41,237 nucleotides of DNA from Candidatus Omnitrophota bacterium (GCA_021108075.1 JAIORP010000090.1:143828-185064), one strand, 5' to 3'; positions 16,271 through 24,682 are shown, counted from the first letter of the stretch. Notes: a model not told the origin generated them from the letters alone. Numbers and translations: made by a program.

Positions 16271-16522
16271 ATGACTAAAGTAGGTGGTTTAACAAATAAA
16301 TTTTATCGTGAGACGCGCGGGATAAAGGTATCAGGCGGTCAATTTGTTAAGGCTGGAACACTTTTAACCAGACAGGGTCATCGGTGGCAACCCGGAGAAA
16401 ATGTAATAGGTGAGTCCCATTTGAACGCGAAATGTGATGGTATTGTTTACTTTACGAAAAAGAAAAATAAATATCGCAGAGAAATTACGTTGATCAATAT
16501 CAAACCAGATAGTGCGAATTAA
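16271..16522 (+). CDS. Divergent ribosomal protein L27-like protein
   Basis: A protein of 83 residues. The core GIKVSGGQFVKAGTLLTRQG, HRWQPGENV, and CDGIVYFTKKKNKYRREITLI follow L27 (bL27), a large-subunit protein near the peptidyl-transferase centre. The usual N-terminal tail (AHKKGxGSTRNGRDS), which reaches the catalytic centre, is replaced by a short TKVGGLTNKFYRETR. The GRDHTLFA block is changed to ESHLNAK. It is not next to rplU (L21), the usual partner, but has its own promoter and sits before glmS. It may be a second L27 copy or the lineage's only one. GAGGAG lies 7 nt before the ATG; a longer upstream frame would run through the terminator and promoter and is not real. Confidence 0.75.
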   Translation: MTKVGGLTNKFYRETRGIKVSGGQFVKAGTLLTRQGHRWQPGENVIGESHLNAKCDGIVYFTKKKNKYRREITLINIKPDSAN

Positions 16523-16584
16523 TTAACTCAATTCATTTTTCGGAATAGGAACAGTTTTAGGACTGTCAAATAAAGGATAACCCT

Positions 16585-18417
16585 ATGTGTGGAATTGTTG
16601 GTTATGTCGGACATCAATCTGCTGTATCCATGCTTTTAAATAGTTTGAAGAAATTAGAGTACCGCGGTTATGATTCCAGCGGGATTGGGATTGTTGATGC
16701 GAATAAAAGAAAAATAGCCTTTCGTAAGGACCAGGGAAAGATCAGCAATTTGGAAAAGATGCTGAATGCGCGCCCTTTACCCGAATCACATTTGGGGATT
16801 TCTCATACCCGTTGGGCAACGCATGGAGCCCCCAACAAAAAGAACGCCCACCCTCATTTTGATACATCAAAAAAAATTTTCATTGTCCACAATGGCATCA
16901 TAGAAAATTATGAGTCCCTTAAAAAGGATCTGATTAAAAAAGGTCATAAATTTATATCTGATACAGATACGGAAGTCATCGTGCATCTTATTTCAGATTT
17001 TTATAATGGTGATATTTTTCACGCGACGCAGAAAGCGGTTAAGAAGTTGCGGGGTGCCTTTGCCTTAGGCGTTATATGCGAGGATTCGCCCGAGCAGCTT
17101 ATAGCCGCCAGAATAGGATCTCCGCTTATCATCGGTGTGGGGGATCATGAAAATTTTATTGCCTCAGATGTGCCGGCGATCCTGGAGTCGACGAATAAGA
17201 TCATTTACCTGAAAGACGGCCAAATGGCGACCTTGACATCTGATCGCGTGGATGTCTTTGATTTTGATGGAAAGCCGGTCAAGGCGAAAGTCGATGAAGT
17301 GACATTTAGCGTCGATGCTGTTCAGAAACAGGGTTTTGATCATTTTATGCTTAAAGAAATCCACGAACAGCCGGCGGTGCTCGAACAGATGTTAAAAGCC
17401 CGATTAAAGGGATCGAAGGTTTCCTTAGAAGGTCTTCATTTGACAGACCAACAATTGAAAGACGTGGAGCATGTTTTTATTGTTGCCTGCGGCACGGCTT
17501 ACCATGCCGGGCTGGTCGGGAAATACATTATTGAAAAGTTGGCGCGAACTCCCGTCAGCATTGATGTCTCCAGTGAGTTTCGTTATCGTGACCCGATTAT
17601 TGATAAAAAAACACTCGTTGTGGCTATTAGCCAATCAGGAGAAACAGCGGATACCTTGGCGGCTGTCAGGGAAGCAAAAAATAAGGGGGCGAAAGTCGTC
17701 TCCATTTGTAATGTTGTTGGATCGTCTTTAGTCCGGGAATCAGACGGTGTTTTGTATACGCACGCTGGCCCTGAAATCGGAGTGGCGTCGACAAAAGCCT
17801 ATACGGCGCAGGTCATGATGTTGTTTTTCATGGCGATTAAGTTCAGTCAAATTAAGAACGAAAAAGGTTCGGCGCTAACGAAAGATTTAATGGCCGCGAT
17901 GAAGGAACTCCCCGCGCTGTATACCTCCATCCTGAAATCCAAGCGCGGCATCGCGCAGGTCGCCAGGAAGAATTCTCATTTTGGATGCTTTTTATTCTTG
18001 GGCCGGAATATTAATTTCCCTTCGGCATTGGAAGGGGCGTTAAAGCTGAAAGAAATTTCTTATATACCGGCCGAAGGATACGCTGCGGGTGAAATGAAAC
18101 ATGGGCCGATTGCCTTGATCGACGAATACCGCGCGGTTGTCTGTGTTGTGCCGCAGTCGGACATCTATGAGAAAATGATATCAAATATTCAAGAGATCAA
18201 AGCGCGCAAAGGGAAAATTATTGCGATCGCGACTGAGGGAGACCAGCAGATTAAACCGCATGCGAATCATGTGGTTTATGTTCCGCGGACCCATGAACTG
18301 CTGACCCCATTGGTCGTCGCTTTGCCGTTGCAGCTTATCGCGTATTACATCTCTGTCCAACAGGGCTGTGATGTTGATCAGCCGCGCAATTTAGCCAAAT
18401 CTGTTACTGTAGAGTAA
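16585..18417 (+). CDS. glmS: Glutamine--fructose-6-phosphate aminotransferase (isomerizing)
   Basis: This enzyme makes glucosamine-6-phosphate from fructose-6-P and glutamine, the entry to amino-sugar and peptidoglycan synthesis. The start MCGIVGYVG exposes Cys2 as the glutaminase nucleophile; RWATHGAP and the DTEVIVHL block follow. Two SIS domains carry ACGTAYHAG, AISQSGETADT and, at the end, QPRNLAKSVTVE, the conserved C-terminus. At 610 residues it is the normal length. AAAGGA lies 7 nt before the ATG. Only 62 nt separate it from the L27-like gene, and no glmS ribozyme is visible. Confidence 0.97.
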   Translation: MCGIVGYVGHQSAVSMLLNSLKKLEYRGYDSSGIGIVDANKRKIAFRKDQGKISNLEKMLNARPLPESHLGISHTRWATHGAPNKKNAHPHFDTSKKIFIVHNGIIENYESLKKDLIKKGHKFISDTDTEVIVHLISDFYNGDIFHATQKAVKKLRGAFALGVICEDSPEQLIAARIGSPLIIGVGDHENFIASDVPAILESTNKIIYLKDGQMATLTSDRVDVFDFDGKPVKAKVDEVTFSVDAVQKQGFDHFMLKEIHEQPAVLEQMLKARLKGSKVSLEGLHLTDQQLKDVEHVFIVACGTAYHAGLVGKYIIEKLARTPVSIDVSSEFRYRDPIIDKKTLVVAISQSGETADTLAAVREAKNKGAKVVSICNVVGSSLVRESDGVLYTHAGPEIGVASTKAYTAQVMMLFFMAIKFSQIKNEKGSALTKDLMAAMKELPALYTSILKSKRGIAQVARKNSHFGCFLFLGRNINFPSALEGALKLKEISYIPAEGYAAGEMKHGPIALIDEYRAVVCVVPQSDIYEKMISNIQEIKARKGKIIAIATEGDQQIKPHANHVVYVPRTHELLTPLVVALPLQLIAYYISVQQGCDVDQPRNLAKSVTVE

Positions 18418-18463
18418 TGTCGTCCGGCAGCGTTATCATCGAATCACGAGTAAAGTGACGCCT

Positions 18464-19132
18464 ATGTTATTTATTGTCTCGACCCCTATCGGAAATTTAG
18501 AAGATATTACTTTTCGTGCGGTAAATACGCTTCAGTCGGTCGACCTGATCGCGGCCGAAGACACGCGCCACACACGGAAACTGACCCGGCACTATCAAAT
18601 CCGCACCCCCTTAACAAGTTATTTTGAACATAATAAAATTCAAAAAGCCGCATACCTTATCCGCTTAATGACGGAGGGGAAAAAGGTCGCGCTCGTCACA
18701 GACGCAGGCACGCCGGGCATCAGCGATCCGGGTTATCGTCTTGTTAAATTGGCTTATGACAACGGTATTCCTGTTACGGTTGTTCCAGGGCCGTGCGCCT
18801 TAATTGCTGCTTTGTCTTTGTCAGGGCTGCCCAGTCATGAATTTATTTTTCAGGGTTTTTTGCCCGTTAAATCAGCGGCCCGCCGTAAAAAGCTGGAGCT
18901 ATTAAAAAATGAAACACGAACCGTGATTTTTTATGAGTCGCCTCACCGGATTGTCAAAGTGCTGGAAGATCTTATCGCGGTCTTGAATGATCCTCCTGTC
19001 GTCTGTGCCAGAGAAATAACCAAAAAGTTTGAAGAGGTCCTGCGCGGGACGGCGAGTGATATTTTAGAGACCTTCAAAAAAAAGAAACCAAAAGGAGAAT
19101 TTGTCCTTTTGGTTTCTTTTTTAAAAAAGTAA
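18464..19132 (+). CDS. rsmI: 16S rRNA (cytidine-1402-2'-O)-methyltransferase
   Basis: Methylates the ribose of C1402 in the ribosomal decoding centre. Family motifs are FIVSTPIGNLEDITFRA, AEDTRHTRKL, VTDAGTPGISDPG, VVPGPCA, LPSHEFIFQGFLP and ESPHR. At about 222 residues it has the tetrapyrrole-methylase-type domain only; the small C-terminal HTH region of the 286-residue E. coli enzyme is missing, as in many bacteria. I prefer ATG 18464 over the in-frame GTG 18455 because homologues begin right at LFIV. Its last 17 codons are embedded in an intrinsic terminator. It may be cotranscribed with glmS, 46 nt upstream. Confidence 0.92.
   Translation: MLFIVSTPIGNLEDITFRAVNTLQSVDLIAAEDTRHTRKLTRHYQIRTPLTSYFEHNKIQKAAYLIRLMTEGKKVALVTDAGTPGISDPGYRLVKLAYDNGIPVTVVPGPCALIAALSLSGLPSHEFIFQGFLPVKSAARRKKLELLKNETRTVIFYESPHRIVKVLEDLIAVLNDPPVVCAREITKKFEEVLRGTASDILETFKKKKPKGEFVLLVSFLKK
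19081..19122 (+). terminator. Intrinsic terminator inside the 3' end of rsmI
   Basis: AAAGAAACCAAAAGGA and TCCTTTTGGTTTCTTT form a perfect 16-bp stem around a 7-nt loop, then TTT. It lies wholly inside the coding frame and encodes the KPKGEFVLLVSF segment. Confidence 0.85.
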
Positions 19133-19146
19133 AGATTTCTTTACTT
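19123..19146 (-). terminator. Intrinsic terminator of the minus-strand surface operon
   Basis: Read on the minus strand, AAGTAAAG and CTTTACTT pair around AAAT and are followed by T's from the A-run at 19123-19128. It is 17 nt past the stop of the 1211-residue gene, back to back with the plus-strand terminator, and contains the rsmI stop codon. Confidence 0.7.
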
Positions 19147-19163
19147 TCTACCTCTGCCTTTTA

Positions 19164-22100
19164 TTAGAGCCAGTAATATTTACACGCTCCCCACATTCCA
19201 CAGGAGTCGCATGTTTTCTTTTTCAAAACACCACAGGTTTGCTCTTCTCCAGGGGTACATTCCGGGGCTGGATTCTGGACACAGCCTTCCCAACCGCCGC
19301 TGGTTGTGTTGCAACTCAAGAATCCGTTGCAGCCGCCGCCAGTTACACAGGCAACCTGTAAGCTCGCCCGGCATTCACACGCACCCCAATTGTCGCCACA
19401 AGCGTTACAGGTTTGAGCGCCGGGATAACCGCCGCCTGTGGTACACGCTGTTTGCTGTCCTGGGGCACAAACGATGTTTTCCTGTTCACAAGGGGTCCAA
19501 ACCCCGCCTGAACAGGTTCCGATACCCGGACAGCCGCTGCCGGTTGTACACGTCTGAATTTCTTCCGGGGTACAGGAACACGGAGAATAACCATCCCCGC
19601 AGGCGTTACAGGTTTTCTTGTCCACAAATCCGTCTGGATTCGGCGTACAATTATAGTCGAGGCCTGGTGTACAGATACTGACCTGCTGGCAGGTTGACCA
19701 GGATCCGGCCAAGCATGTTTTAACCCAAGAACAAGGGTCACCGACGGGGGTACAATCCCAGGTATTTCCCGGAGGTGCGCACATATAACAGCCCCATGAA
19801 ACGTCTGTGCTGCAGCCCACATCCACGATCGGACAGCTGGCCGGTGTCGGGATCTTAATCAGCAGCATTTCGTCAATCGGACAGGAATACGACCCGTTGG
19901 TCGCGCCGCAGCCGAAATCGGTGTAGTTTGCCGGGTATGTGCAGCAATTGGTATAGTCATTGGGGGTCACCTGGGTTTGCGATGGGCAGTTTCCGGAACC
20001 ATCAACCATGACTTCGAGATGGGTCAGTTCAGGATAAGTCGTGCCTTCGAACGTTGCCCCGCAGCCCATATCGGTCCATGTTCCCGGGAAACTGCAGCAG
20101 GTTGCATAGTCACTTGGCGTGACATCAATTTGAGGATTGCAATTGCCCATCGTGTCGACCTTGACTTTAAGGGAAGTGGTTGACGGATAAGTCGTGCCCA
20201 TAAAGGTTGCCCCGCACCCCATATCGGTCCAGGTCGCCGGGAAGTTGCAGCAAATGCCTGTCGCGTTACTCGTGACATCTATCTGTGAATCACAAACGCC
20301 AAAACCATCGACCATGACTTGCAGATGCGTGGTTGACGGATACGTTGTTCCTTCAAAGGTTGCCCCACAGCCCATATCGGTCCAGGTTGCCGGATAGTCG
20401 CAGCAATTCGCGATATCATTGGGTGTTATCTGGGCTTGGTCCGGACAATTTCCATTATTATCGACCTTGACTTCCACGCGGGTTGTCACCGGATAAGTGG
20501 TGCCGTCGTATGTGATGCCGCAGCCCATATCGGTCCAGGTTGCCGGATAATCACAGCAATAAGCGGTATCTGTTACGGCGTCAATCTGCGGCGAACAAAT
20601 GCTGTTATTGTCCTCTTTGGATTGCACTCGCACGGTCGGCGGATAAGTGGTCCCATAGTACGTGACCCCGCAGCCGATCTCTGTCCATGTGGCAGGGTAA
20701 TCACAGCATGTGGGATCACCGACGGTTTCATTGACAATTGACGGACAGGTTGCCCCGCCGTCGACCTTGACTTCAATCCTGGATGTTGGCAGGTAAGTCG
20801 TTCCTTCAAACGTCACATGACATCCCATGTCGGTAAATGACGCGGGATAACTGCAGCAATTCACCGGATCATTAGGAATAACCTGGATTTCCGGAGCACA
20901 AACACTCCAGGAATCGTAGCGGATACGCACACGGGTTGTCGGTGGATAAGTCGTTCCATCATAGGTCACGCCGCAGCCTAAGTCAGACCAGCTGCCCATA
21001 GAACAACACACGCCGGTCGCGTTAGGAATTTCCTGCAGGATCGTTGTCGGACAAACCGCAAATGAATCCACTTCCGCTTCCACCCAGGTTGTCGGTGGAT
21101 AGGTTGTCCCGTCAATCGTGAGACCGCAGCCATCAATGGTATTGTAATCACAACAATTGGCCACGTCGAGCGTCAGCTGAATGTCATCGGCACAGACGCC
21201 GTTATTATCGACCCTGACTTCAACGCGGGTTGTCGGTGGATAGGTTGTCCCGTCATAAGTGGCCCCGCAACCGAGATCGGTCCATGAACCGGGATAATCA
21301 CAACATGCCGGGTCATTGGCCGTGGTGTCGATTAAGGTATCACAAACTCCATTATTATCCGGGTTCACTCGTAAGCTGGTCGTTCCTAGGTAAGTGGTGC
21401 CGTCATAAGTGGCCCCGCATCCCATATCCGTCCATGAGGCCGGATAGTCACAGCAAAAGGCTTGATCCTCTGTTACTTGAATGAGAGGGTCGCATTTTCC
21501 ATTGCCGTCAATCCTCACTTCAACGTGTTCGGTCGGGGCATAGGATACGCTGTTGAACGTGACCCCGCAACCGAGATCAGCCCATGTTGCCGGATAGTCA
21601 CAACAGTTGGCAATATCATTTTCTGTTGTTTGAACGAGCGAATCACAATTTCCATCCGCGTCGATTTTAACTTCAACGCGTGTGGTCAAAGGATAGGTCA
21701 CGCCTTCAAAGATGATGTCACAGCCCAGGTCTGTCCATGTCGCCGGGTAGTTGCAGCATAAGGCTAGGGCATCTTCGGTGATATCGAGTTCCGAATCGCA
21801 CACGCCGTTATTATCAATTTTAACCTGTAAATGTGTCGTGGCAGGGTAGGTGGTTCCTTCAAAAGTGGCCCCACAACCCAGGTCTGTCCATGTTGCTGGA
21901 TAGTCGCAACAGAATGGAGAGTCATTTTCGATCAGCATGACTTCTTCGGAACAAGCCGGATTGGCCGGAGTGGTCACGCGAACATAAGAGGTCGGAGGAT
22001 AACCACCATAACCGCAGACAAAAACAGGCGTGCCCCAACCACAGCAGGATTCATTGGCCCCGCATTGATATTCCGGTTGACAACCCTGAACTGCTGAGAT

Positions 22101-22799
22101 ACGGCGGTATCGTTCAGCGGTTGGGTCACAGTTCCCGCCGCCGCAATCAAAATAAACCCAAGAGCCGTACGTTCCGGTACAGCAAACATTAGTATCCTGA
22201 ATACAGCGGGTTAATTCCCCACAACCTGCCACAGCCGAGGTTTTGACCTGATAAACTTCTATCGGTTCACAAAGGTTGTCGCCGCAATTGGCGCTGTCAC
22301 CGGTCCAGGGCCCGTAGTTGCAAACGCAGTCTGTCGGGCAATTGGTCCCGTCTTCGTAGGCCGCGTCACAGGTCCCGTCCCCACAGCATGTTGCCACGGA
22401 TACGGTGGTCCGTAATTCCGTGAGATGTGTCGCCCTGATCGGTGTGACGCCCGGGACCAGGTTCACGTCTGTAAACGTTGGAGCAGGACGGGAGACAGTT
22501 CCACTGGTATGTATTTCGGAAATCGCGTTTCTTAATTCGGTGATATGTGTGATCCGCACAGGTGTTGATCTTGGAATGATGTTCGGGTCTGTCCAGGTGC
22601 CTGTTGTCATGCCGCAGAGATTCTTTTTATTATAGACAGCGCGGCGAAGTTCTCTGAAATGAATGGTTCGAATGGGTTCTCCGCCTGAAAGTGAATTATC
22701 CGTCCAAGTTTGCGCGATGACTTTTTCTGCGAGTGGTGATGCAAAAATTAATGATAAAAAAATGAGACCGAAAAATAACTTCCATAAATTATTAGACAT
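19164..22799 (-). CDS. Giant secreted cysteine-rich tandem-repeat protein
   Basis: A protein of 1211 residues with a signal peptide (about 1-29, ending VIAQ). Order of parts: three 'TDxxLxxGxTPIRxxHxTELRxxV' repeats (about 30-140); a CGDGTCD...NCPTDC module; three loose Cys-rich repeats; then 13 full repeats of about 50 residues (19947-21911), each starting CCDYPATWTDLGCG, followed by (F/Y)xGTTYPxTTxxxVxxDxxGxC. A degenerate 14th follows. The C-terminal third has CxPGxxxxC and TCNACGDxWGxC repeats. There is no sortase, membrane or Por-type anchor that I recognise. Each repeat has four or more cysteines, so the mature protein should be a disulfide-stabilised rod or sheath. It is the second gene of an operon with the fibre-like protein 31 nt upstream. 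Function unknown; surface structure or adhesin is an inference. Confidence 0.85.
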   Translation of the reverse strand: MSNNLWKLFFGLIFLSLIFASPLAEKVIAQTWTDNSLSGGEPIRTIHFRELRRAVYNKKNLCGMTTGTWTDPNIIPRSTPVRITHITELRNAISEIHTSGTVSRPAPTFTDVNLVPGVTPIRATHLTELRTTVSVATCCGDGTCDAAYEDGTNCPTDCVCNYGPWTGDSANCGDNLCEPIEVYQVKTSAVAGCGELTRCIQDTNVCCTGTYGSWVYFDCGGGNCDPTAERYRRISAVQGCQPEYQCGANESCCGWGTPVFVCGYGGYPPTSYVRVTTPANPACSEEVMLIENDSPFCCDYPATWTDLGCGATFEGTTYPATTHLQVKIDNNGVCDSELDITEDALALCCNYPATWTDLGCDIIFEGVTYPLTTRVEVKIDADGNCDSLVQTTENDIANCCDYPATWADLGCGVTFNSVSYAPTEHVEVRIDGNGKCDPLIQVTEDQAFCCDYPASWTDMGCGATYDGTTYLGTTSLRVNPDNNGVCDTLIDTTANDPACCDYPGSWTDLGCGATYDGTTYPPTTRVEVRVDNNGVCADDIQLTLDVANCCDYNTIDGCGLTIDGTTYPPTTWVEAEVDSFAVCPTTILQEIPNATGVCCSMGSWSDLGCGVTYDGTTYPPTTRVRIRYDSWSVCAPEIQVIPNDPVNCCSYPASFTDMGCHVTFEGTTYLPTSRIEVKVDGGATCPSIVNETVGDPTCCDYPATWTEIGCGVTYYGTTYPPTVRVQSKEDNNSICSPQIDAVTDTAYCCDYPATWTDMGCGITYDGTTYPVTTRVEVKVDNNGNCPDQAQITPNDIANCCDYPATWTDMGCGATFEGTTYPSTTHLQVMVDGFGVCDSQIDVTSNATGICCNFPATWTDMGCGATFMGTTYPSTTSLKVKVDTMGNCNPQIDVTPSDYATCCSFPGTWTDMGCGATFEGTTYPELTHLEVMVDGSGNCPSQTQVTPNDYTNCCTYPANYTDFGCGATNGSYSCPIDEMLLIKIPTPASCPIVDVGCSTDVSWGCYMCAPPGNTWDCTPVGDPCSWVKTCLAGSWSTCQQVSICTPGLDYNCTPNPDGFVDKKTCNACGDGYSPCSCTPEEIQTCTTGSGCPGIGTCSGGVWTPCEQENIVCAPGQQTACTTGGGYPGAQTCNACGDNWGACECRASLQVACVTGGGCNGFLSCNTTSGGWEGCVQNPAPECTPGEEQTCGVLKKKTCDSCGMWGACKYYWL
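19947..21911 (-). repeat. Array of about 13 tandem 150-bp coding repeats
   Basis: Consecutive in-frame units of about 151 bp inside the secreted protein, each opening with the CC-(D/N/S)-(Y/F)-P codons. The copies differ at many positions, and one near 21160 (CCDYNTIDGCG) is shortened. The DNA similarity makes this stretch prone to recombination and misassembly. Confidence 0.85.
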
Positions 22800-22830
22800 G
22801 GTGACCGCTCCCCTCTTTCAGAATTTATAT

Positions 22831-23679
22831 TTATGGGGCATACGTTGCGTAATAACCACCTTGAGTCGTTCCATCGTTCACCCATTCGACTTTGACTTCC
22901 GCCGAGGGATTAAACGTGGATGTTTTGATGGTTAATGAACCATTGATTTCAACGTTCCCTAAAGAATCCATGGCAAATTGCGCGCTTGAGCCCACATCAT
23001 TACCAAAATTTATTTTGAATTTGCCGCCATCGCTTTCATCAATTCCCATGGAATACCAGTTGCCCGAAGAGATAAAGCGAACGCGAGGGTTTGAACCTTG
23101 GTTGTCAACATCAATATTTCCGATGACGTCAAGTTTTGTGTCGGGTTCGGTTGTGCCGATGCCGATATCCCCACCATTGTCAATAAAAAGACGGGAGTTG
23201 CCGTCCGTGTTTAATTCTAAATCGGTTGCGTTGGTCGTTCCCATGGTTGTTTTGTTTGTTTGTGTCGTCACGGTATATTCACTGCCAGGAGAACTTTGCA
23301 TTTGAAAGGTTGAGTTGCCACCACTCGAAAAAATATGTAATTGTGAGCTCGGGGTGGATGTTCCAATTCCAACCTTCAAGTTAGCATTGGTCGCTGTGTC
23401 CGTTGGAAAAACATCGTTGCCGTTCATGCGCCAGGTGTCTGTGACAAATCCCCAGGTGTTGTCACCCTGGCAATATTTTAATACCCCATCAGCGGTATCA
23501 ACATAAGTCATCCCTTGATCACAGGTGGTCGACATTGTGGCCCGGGGGACGAGTTTAATGCGATCATAAGCACCGTATGGTGCTGGATAATATGTGTTGA
23601 TTTGAACTTGACCGGCTTGAGAAACGTTTAGGAAGGAAAGAGTTAAGAAAAGTGTGACAATAAATCCCCTCTTGATCAT
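22831..23679 (-). CDS. Secreted fibre-like protein with GIGT motifs
   Basis: 282 residues from ATG 23679, which has AAGGA 8 nt upstream; a TTG start 24 nt earlier is less likely. The signal peptide ends VSQA. The mature N-terminus QVQINTYYPAPYGAYDRIKL is of a kind I associate with Omnitrophota secreted proteins. It is followed by a small Cys pair (TTCDQGMTYVDT...LKYCQG) and two tail-fibre-like motifs, KVGIGTSTPSSQLHI and IGIGTTEPDTKLDVIGN, as seen in trimeric fibre and S74-chaperone proteins. The rest is Ser/Thr/Gly/Asn-rich and predicted beta. No C-terminal intramolecular chaperone domain is seen. It probably forms a surface fibre together with the 1211-residue protein encoded just downstream. 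Confidence 0.75.
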   Translation of the reverse strand: MIKRGFIVTLFLTLSFLNVSQAGQVQINTYYPAPYGAYDRIKLVPRATMSTTCDQGMTYVDTADGVLKYCQGDNTWGFVTDTWRMNGNDVFPTDTATNANLKVGIGTSTPSSQLHIFSSGGNSTFQMQSSPGSEYTVTTQTNKTTMGTTNATDLELNTDGNSRLFIDNGGDIGIGTTEPDTKLDVIGNIDVDNQGSNPRVRFISSGNWYSMGIDESDGGKFKINFGNDVGSSAQFAMDSLGNVEINGSLTIKTSTFNPSAEVKVEWVNDGTTQGGYYATYAP

Positions 23680-23876
23680 AGATATGTCCTTTTTTGTATG
23701 CAACCATTAACAAAATATATTAAACAAATCTACTTTAAGTTTAGTTTATAGAATCGAAAAAACAATGAAATATTAAATAATTTAGAAAACGTTTTCTTTT
23801 TGATCAGAAAAATCAAATTAACTGGTTGTTAACAAATAAGTTGGGAAGATAATGCTGTGCGATAAATTTGATGGAC
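23680..23876. other. Divergent intergenic region, surface operon / pyr operon
   Basis: This is the left part of a 457-bp gap between divergent operons. It is very AT-rich and should hold the minus-strand promoter of the surface-protein operon, although I cannot pick one clear -35/-10 pair. It contains a perfect palindrome at 23784-23797. The right part of the gap is the pyr promoter and attenuator, listed separately. Confidence 0.5.
23784..23797. promoter_or_regulatory. 14-bp perfect palindrome AGAAAACGTTTTCT
   Basis: A perfect dyad in the divergent promoter region. Its core AAAACGTTTT also occurs at 33977-33986, in a second perfect 14-bp palindrome before the V-ATPase operon. CpG-centred dyads of this kind are typical of LacI/CcpA-type operators. 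The binding protein is not known. Confidence 0.4.
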
Positions 23877-23905
23877 TTGACAGAATGTTGTCATAATGTT
23901 ATATT
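23877..23905 (+). promoter_or_regulatory. pyr operon promoter
   Basis: Perfect TTGACA, 17-bp spacer, TATATT. Transcription would start near 23912 and give a leader of about 225 nt before pyrR that contains the PyrR attenuator. Confidence 0.8.
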
Positions 23906-23948
23906 CAGTGCAATAATGAAAGGTAATTGATCTTTCGTTAAATGATGT

Positions 23949-23989
23949 TAGCCTTTAATTCTGGTCCTGAGAGGCCAGAAAGGATGCTA
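23949..23989 (+). promoter_or_regulatory. PyrR-binding loop (anti-antiterminator) of the pyr attenuator
   Basis: The upper stem TCTGGTC/GGCCAGA closes a CTGAGA hexaloop, matching the CNGNGA loop bound by PyrR in Bacillus pyr leaders. A purine-rich internal bulge and a lower stem TAGC/GCTA complete the usual shape. With UMP-bound PyrR this hairpin should form and allow the downstream terminator to fold. Confidence 0.85.
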
Positions 23990-24023
23990 GATGCTTTTTA
24001 CAAATATAATGACCGACACTTAC

Positions 24024-24052
24024 GCTCGCCAATTTGATGGCGAGCTTTTTTT
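24024..24052 (+). terminator. Attenuator terminator of the pyr leader
   Basis: GCTCGCCA and TGGCGAGC form a perfect 8-bp stem around ATTTGA, followed by seven T's. It sits 35 nt after the PyrR-binding loop and 85 nt before pyrR. Confidence 0.88.
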
Positions 24053-24136
24053 GTTTCAATCGCTGAGGACGACGGTTTTTGAATCTCACACATCGAGCGT
24101 TGAGAATAATCCATCTGAAAAAGGAATCTGATTATA

Positions 24137-24682
24137 ATGGTCAAAGGATCAAAAATTATGGATGCTGATAATATCCGGCGCGCTGTTTCGCGGATGTCGC
24201 ATGAAATTCTGGAAAAAAACAAGGGGATCGGAAATGTTTGTATTATCGGGATCCGCACGCGTGGGGCCGTCCTGGCTGATCGCATCAGTCAAACGATTAA
24301 AGAAATAGAAGGAAAAGAGGTTCCCGTTGGGATTCTTGATATTACCCTTTATCGTGACGATTTGACAATGGTGGCCTCACAACCCGTTGTCCATGAAACA
24401 TTGATAAATTTTGATGTGACGGATAAAAAAATTGTGCTGGTGGACGATGTGCTTTTTACCGGACGGACCATCCGCGCGGCATTGGATGCCATTATTGATT
24501 TTGGCCGGCCGGCAAATATTCAATTAGCGGTCCTTATTGACCGGGGGCATCGGGAGCTGCCCATTCGAGCCGATTATGTCGGAAAAAATATTCCGACATT
24601 TATCGATCAGAATGTGCATGTTGTTCTGGAGGAAAGTGATCAAAAGGAGGATAAAGTTGTGATAGAAAATAAGATTGTGTGA
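24137..24682 (+). CDS. pyrR: Pyrimidine operon attenuator / uracil phosphoribosyltransferase
   Basis: PyrR binds pyr leader RNA when UMP is high and promotes termination; many also convert uracil and PRPP to UMP. The 181 residues show [17 protein letters not shown], the [11 protein letters not shown] block and the PRPP loop [17 protein letters not shown] (99-115). [29 protein letters not shown] near the end is diagnostic for PyrR. It is the first gene of the transcript whose leader carries a PyrR-binding loop, so it regulates its own operon. A possible internal start is Met8. Confidence 0.96.
   Translation: MVKGSKIMDADNIRRAVSRMSHEILEKNKGIGNVCIIGIRTRGAVLADRISQTIKEIEGKEVPVGILDITLYRDDLTMVASQPVVHETLINFDVTDKKIVLVDDVLFTGRTIRAALDAIIDFGRPANIQLAVLIDRGHRELPIRADYVGKNIPTFIDQNVHVVLEESDQKEDKVVIENKIV

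Noticed and set aside
16523..16584. glmS ribozyme or riboswitch upstream of glmS
   Set aside because: Only 62 nt separate the genes, too short for the ribozyme core, and none of its conserved pairings is visible.
19947..21911. CRISPR-like periodic repeats
   Set aside because: Units are about 150 bp, diverged, without unique spacers, and run in one open reading frame encoding Cys-rich protein repeats.
19211..22097. Several open frames of 60-160 codons antisense to the 1211-residue gene
   Set aside because: They arise from the GC-rich repetitive codons of the real gene, repeat with the same 150-bp period and lack ribosome sites.
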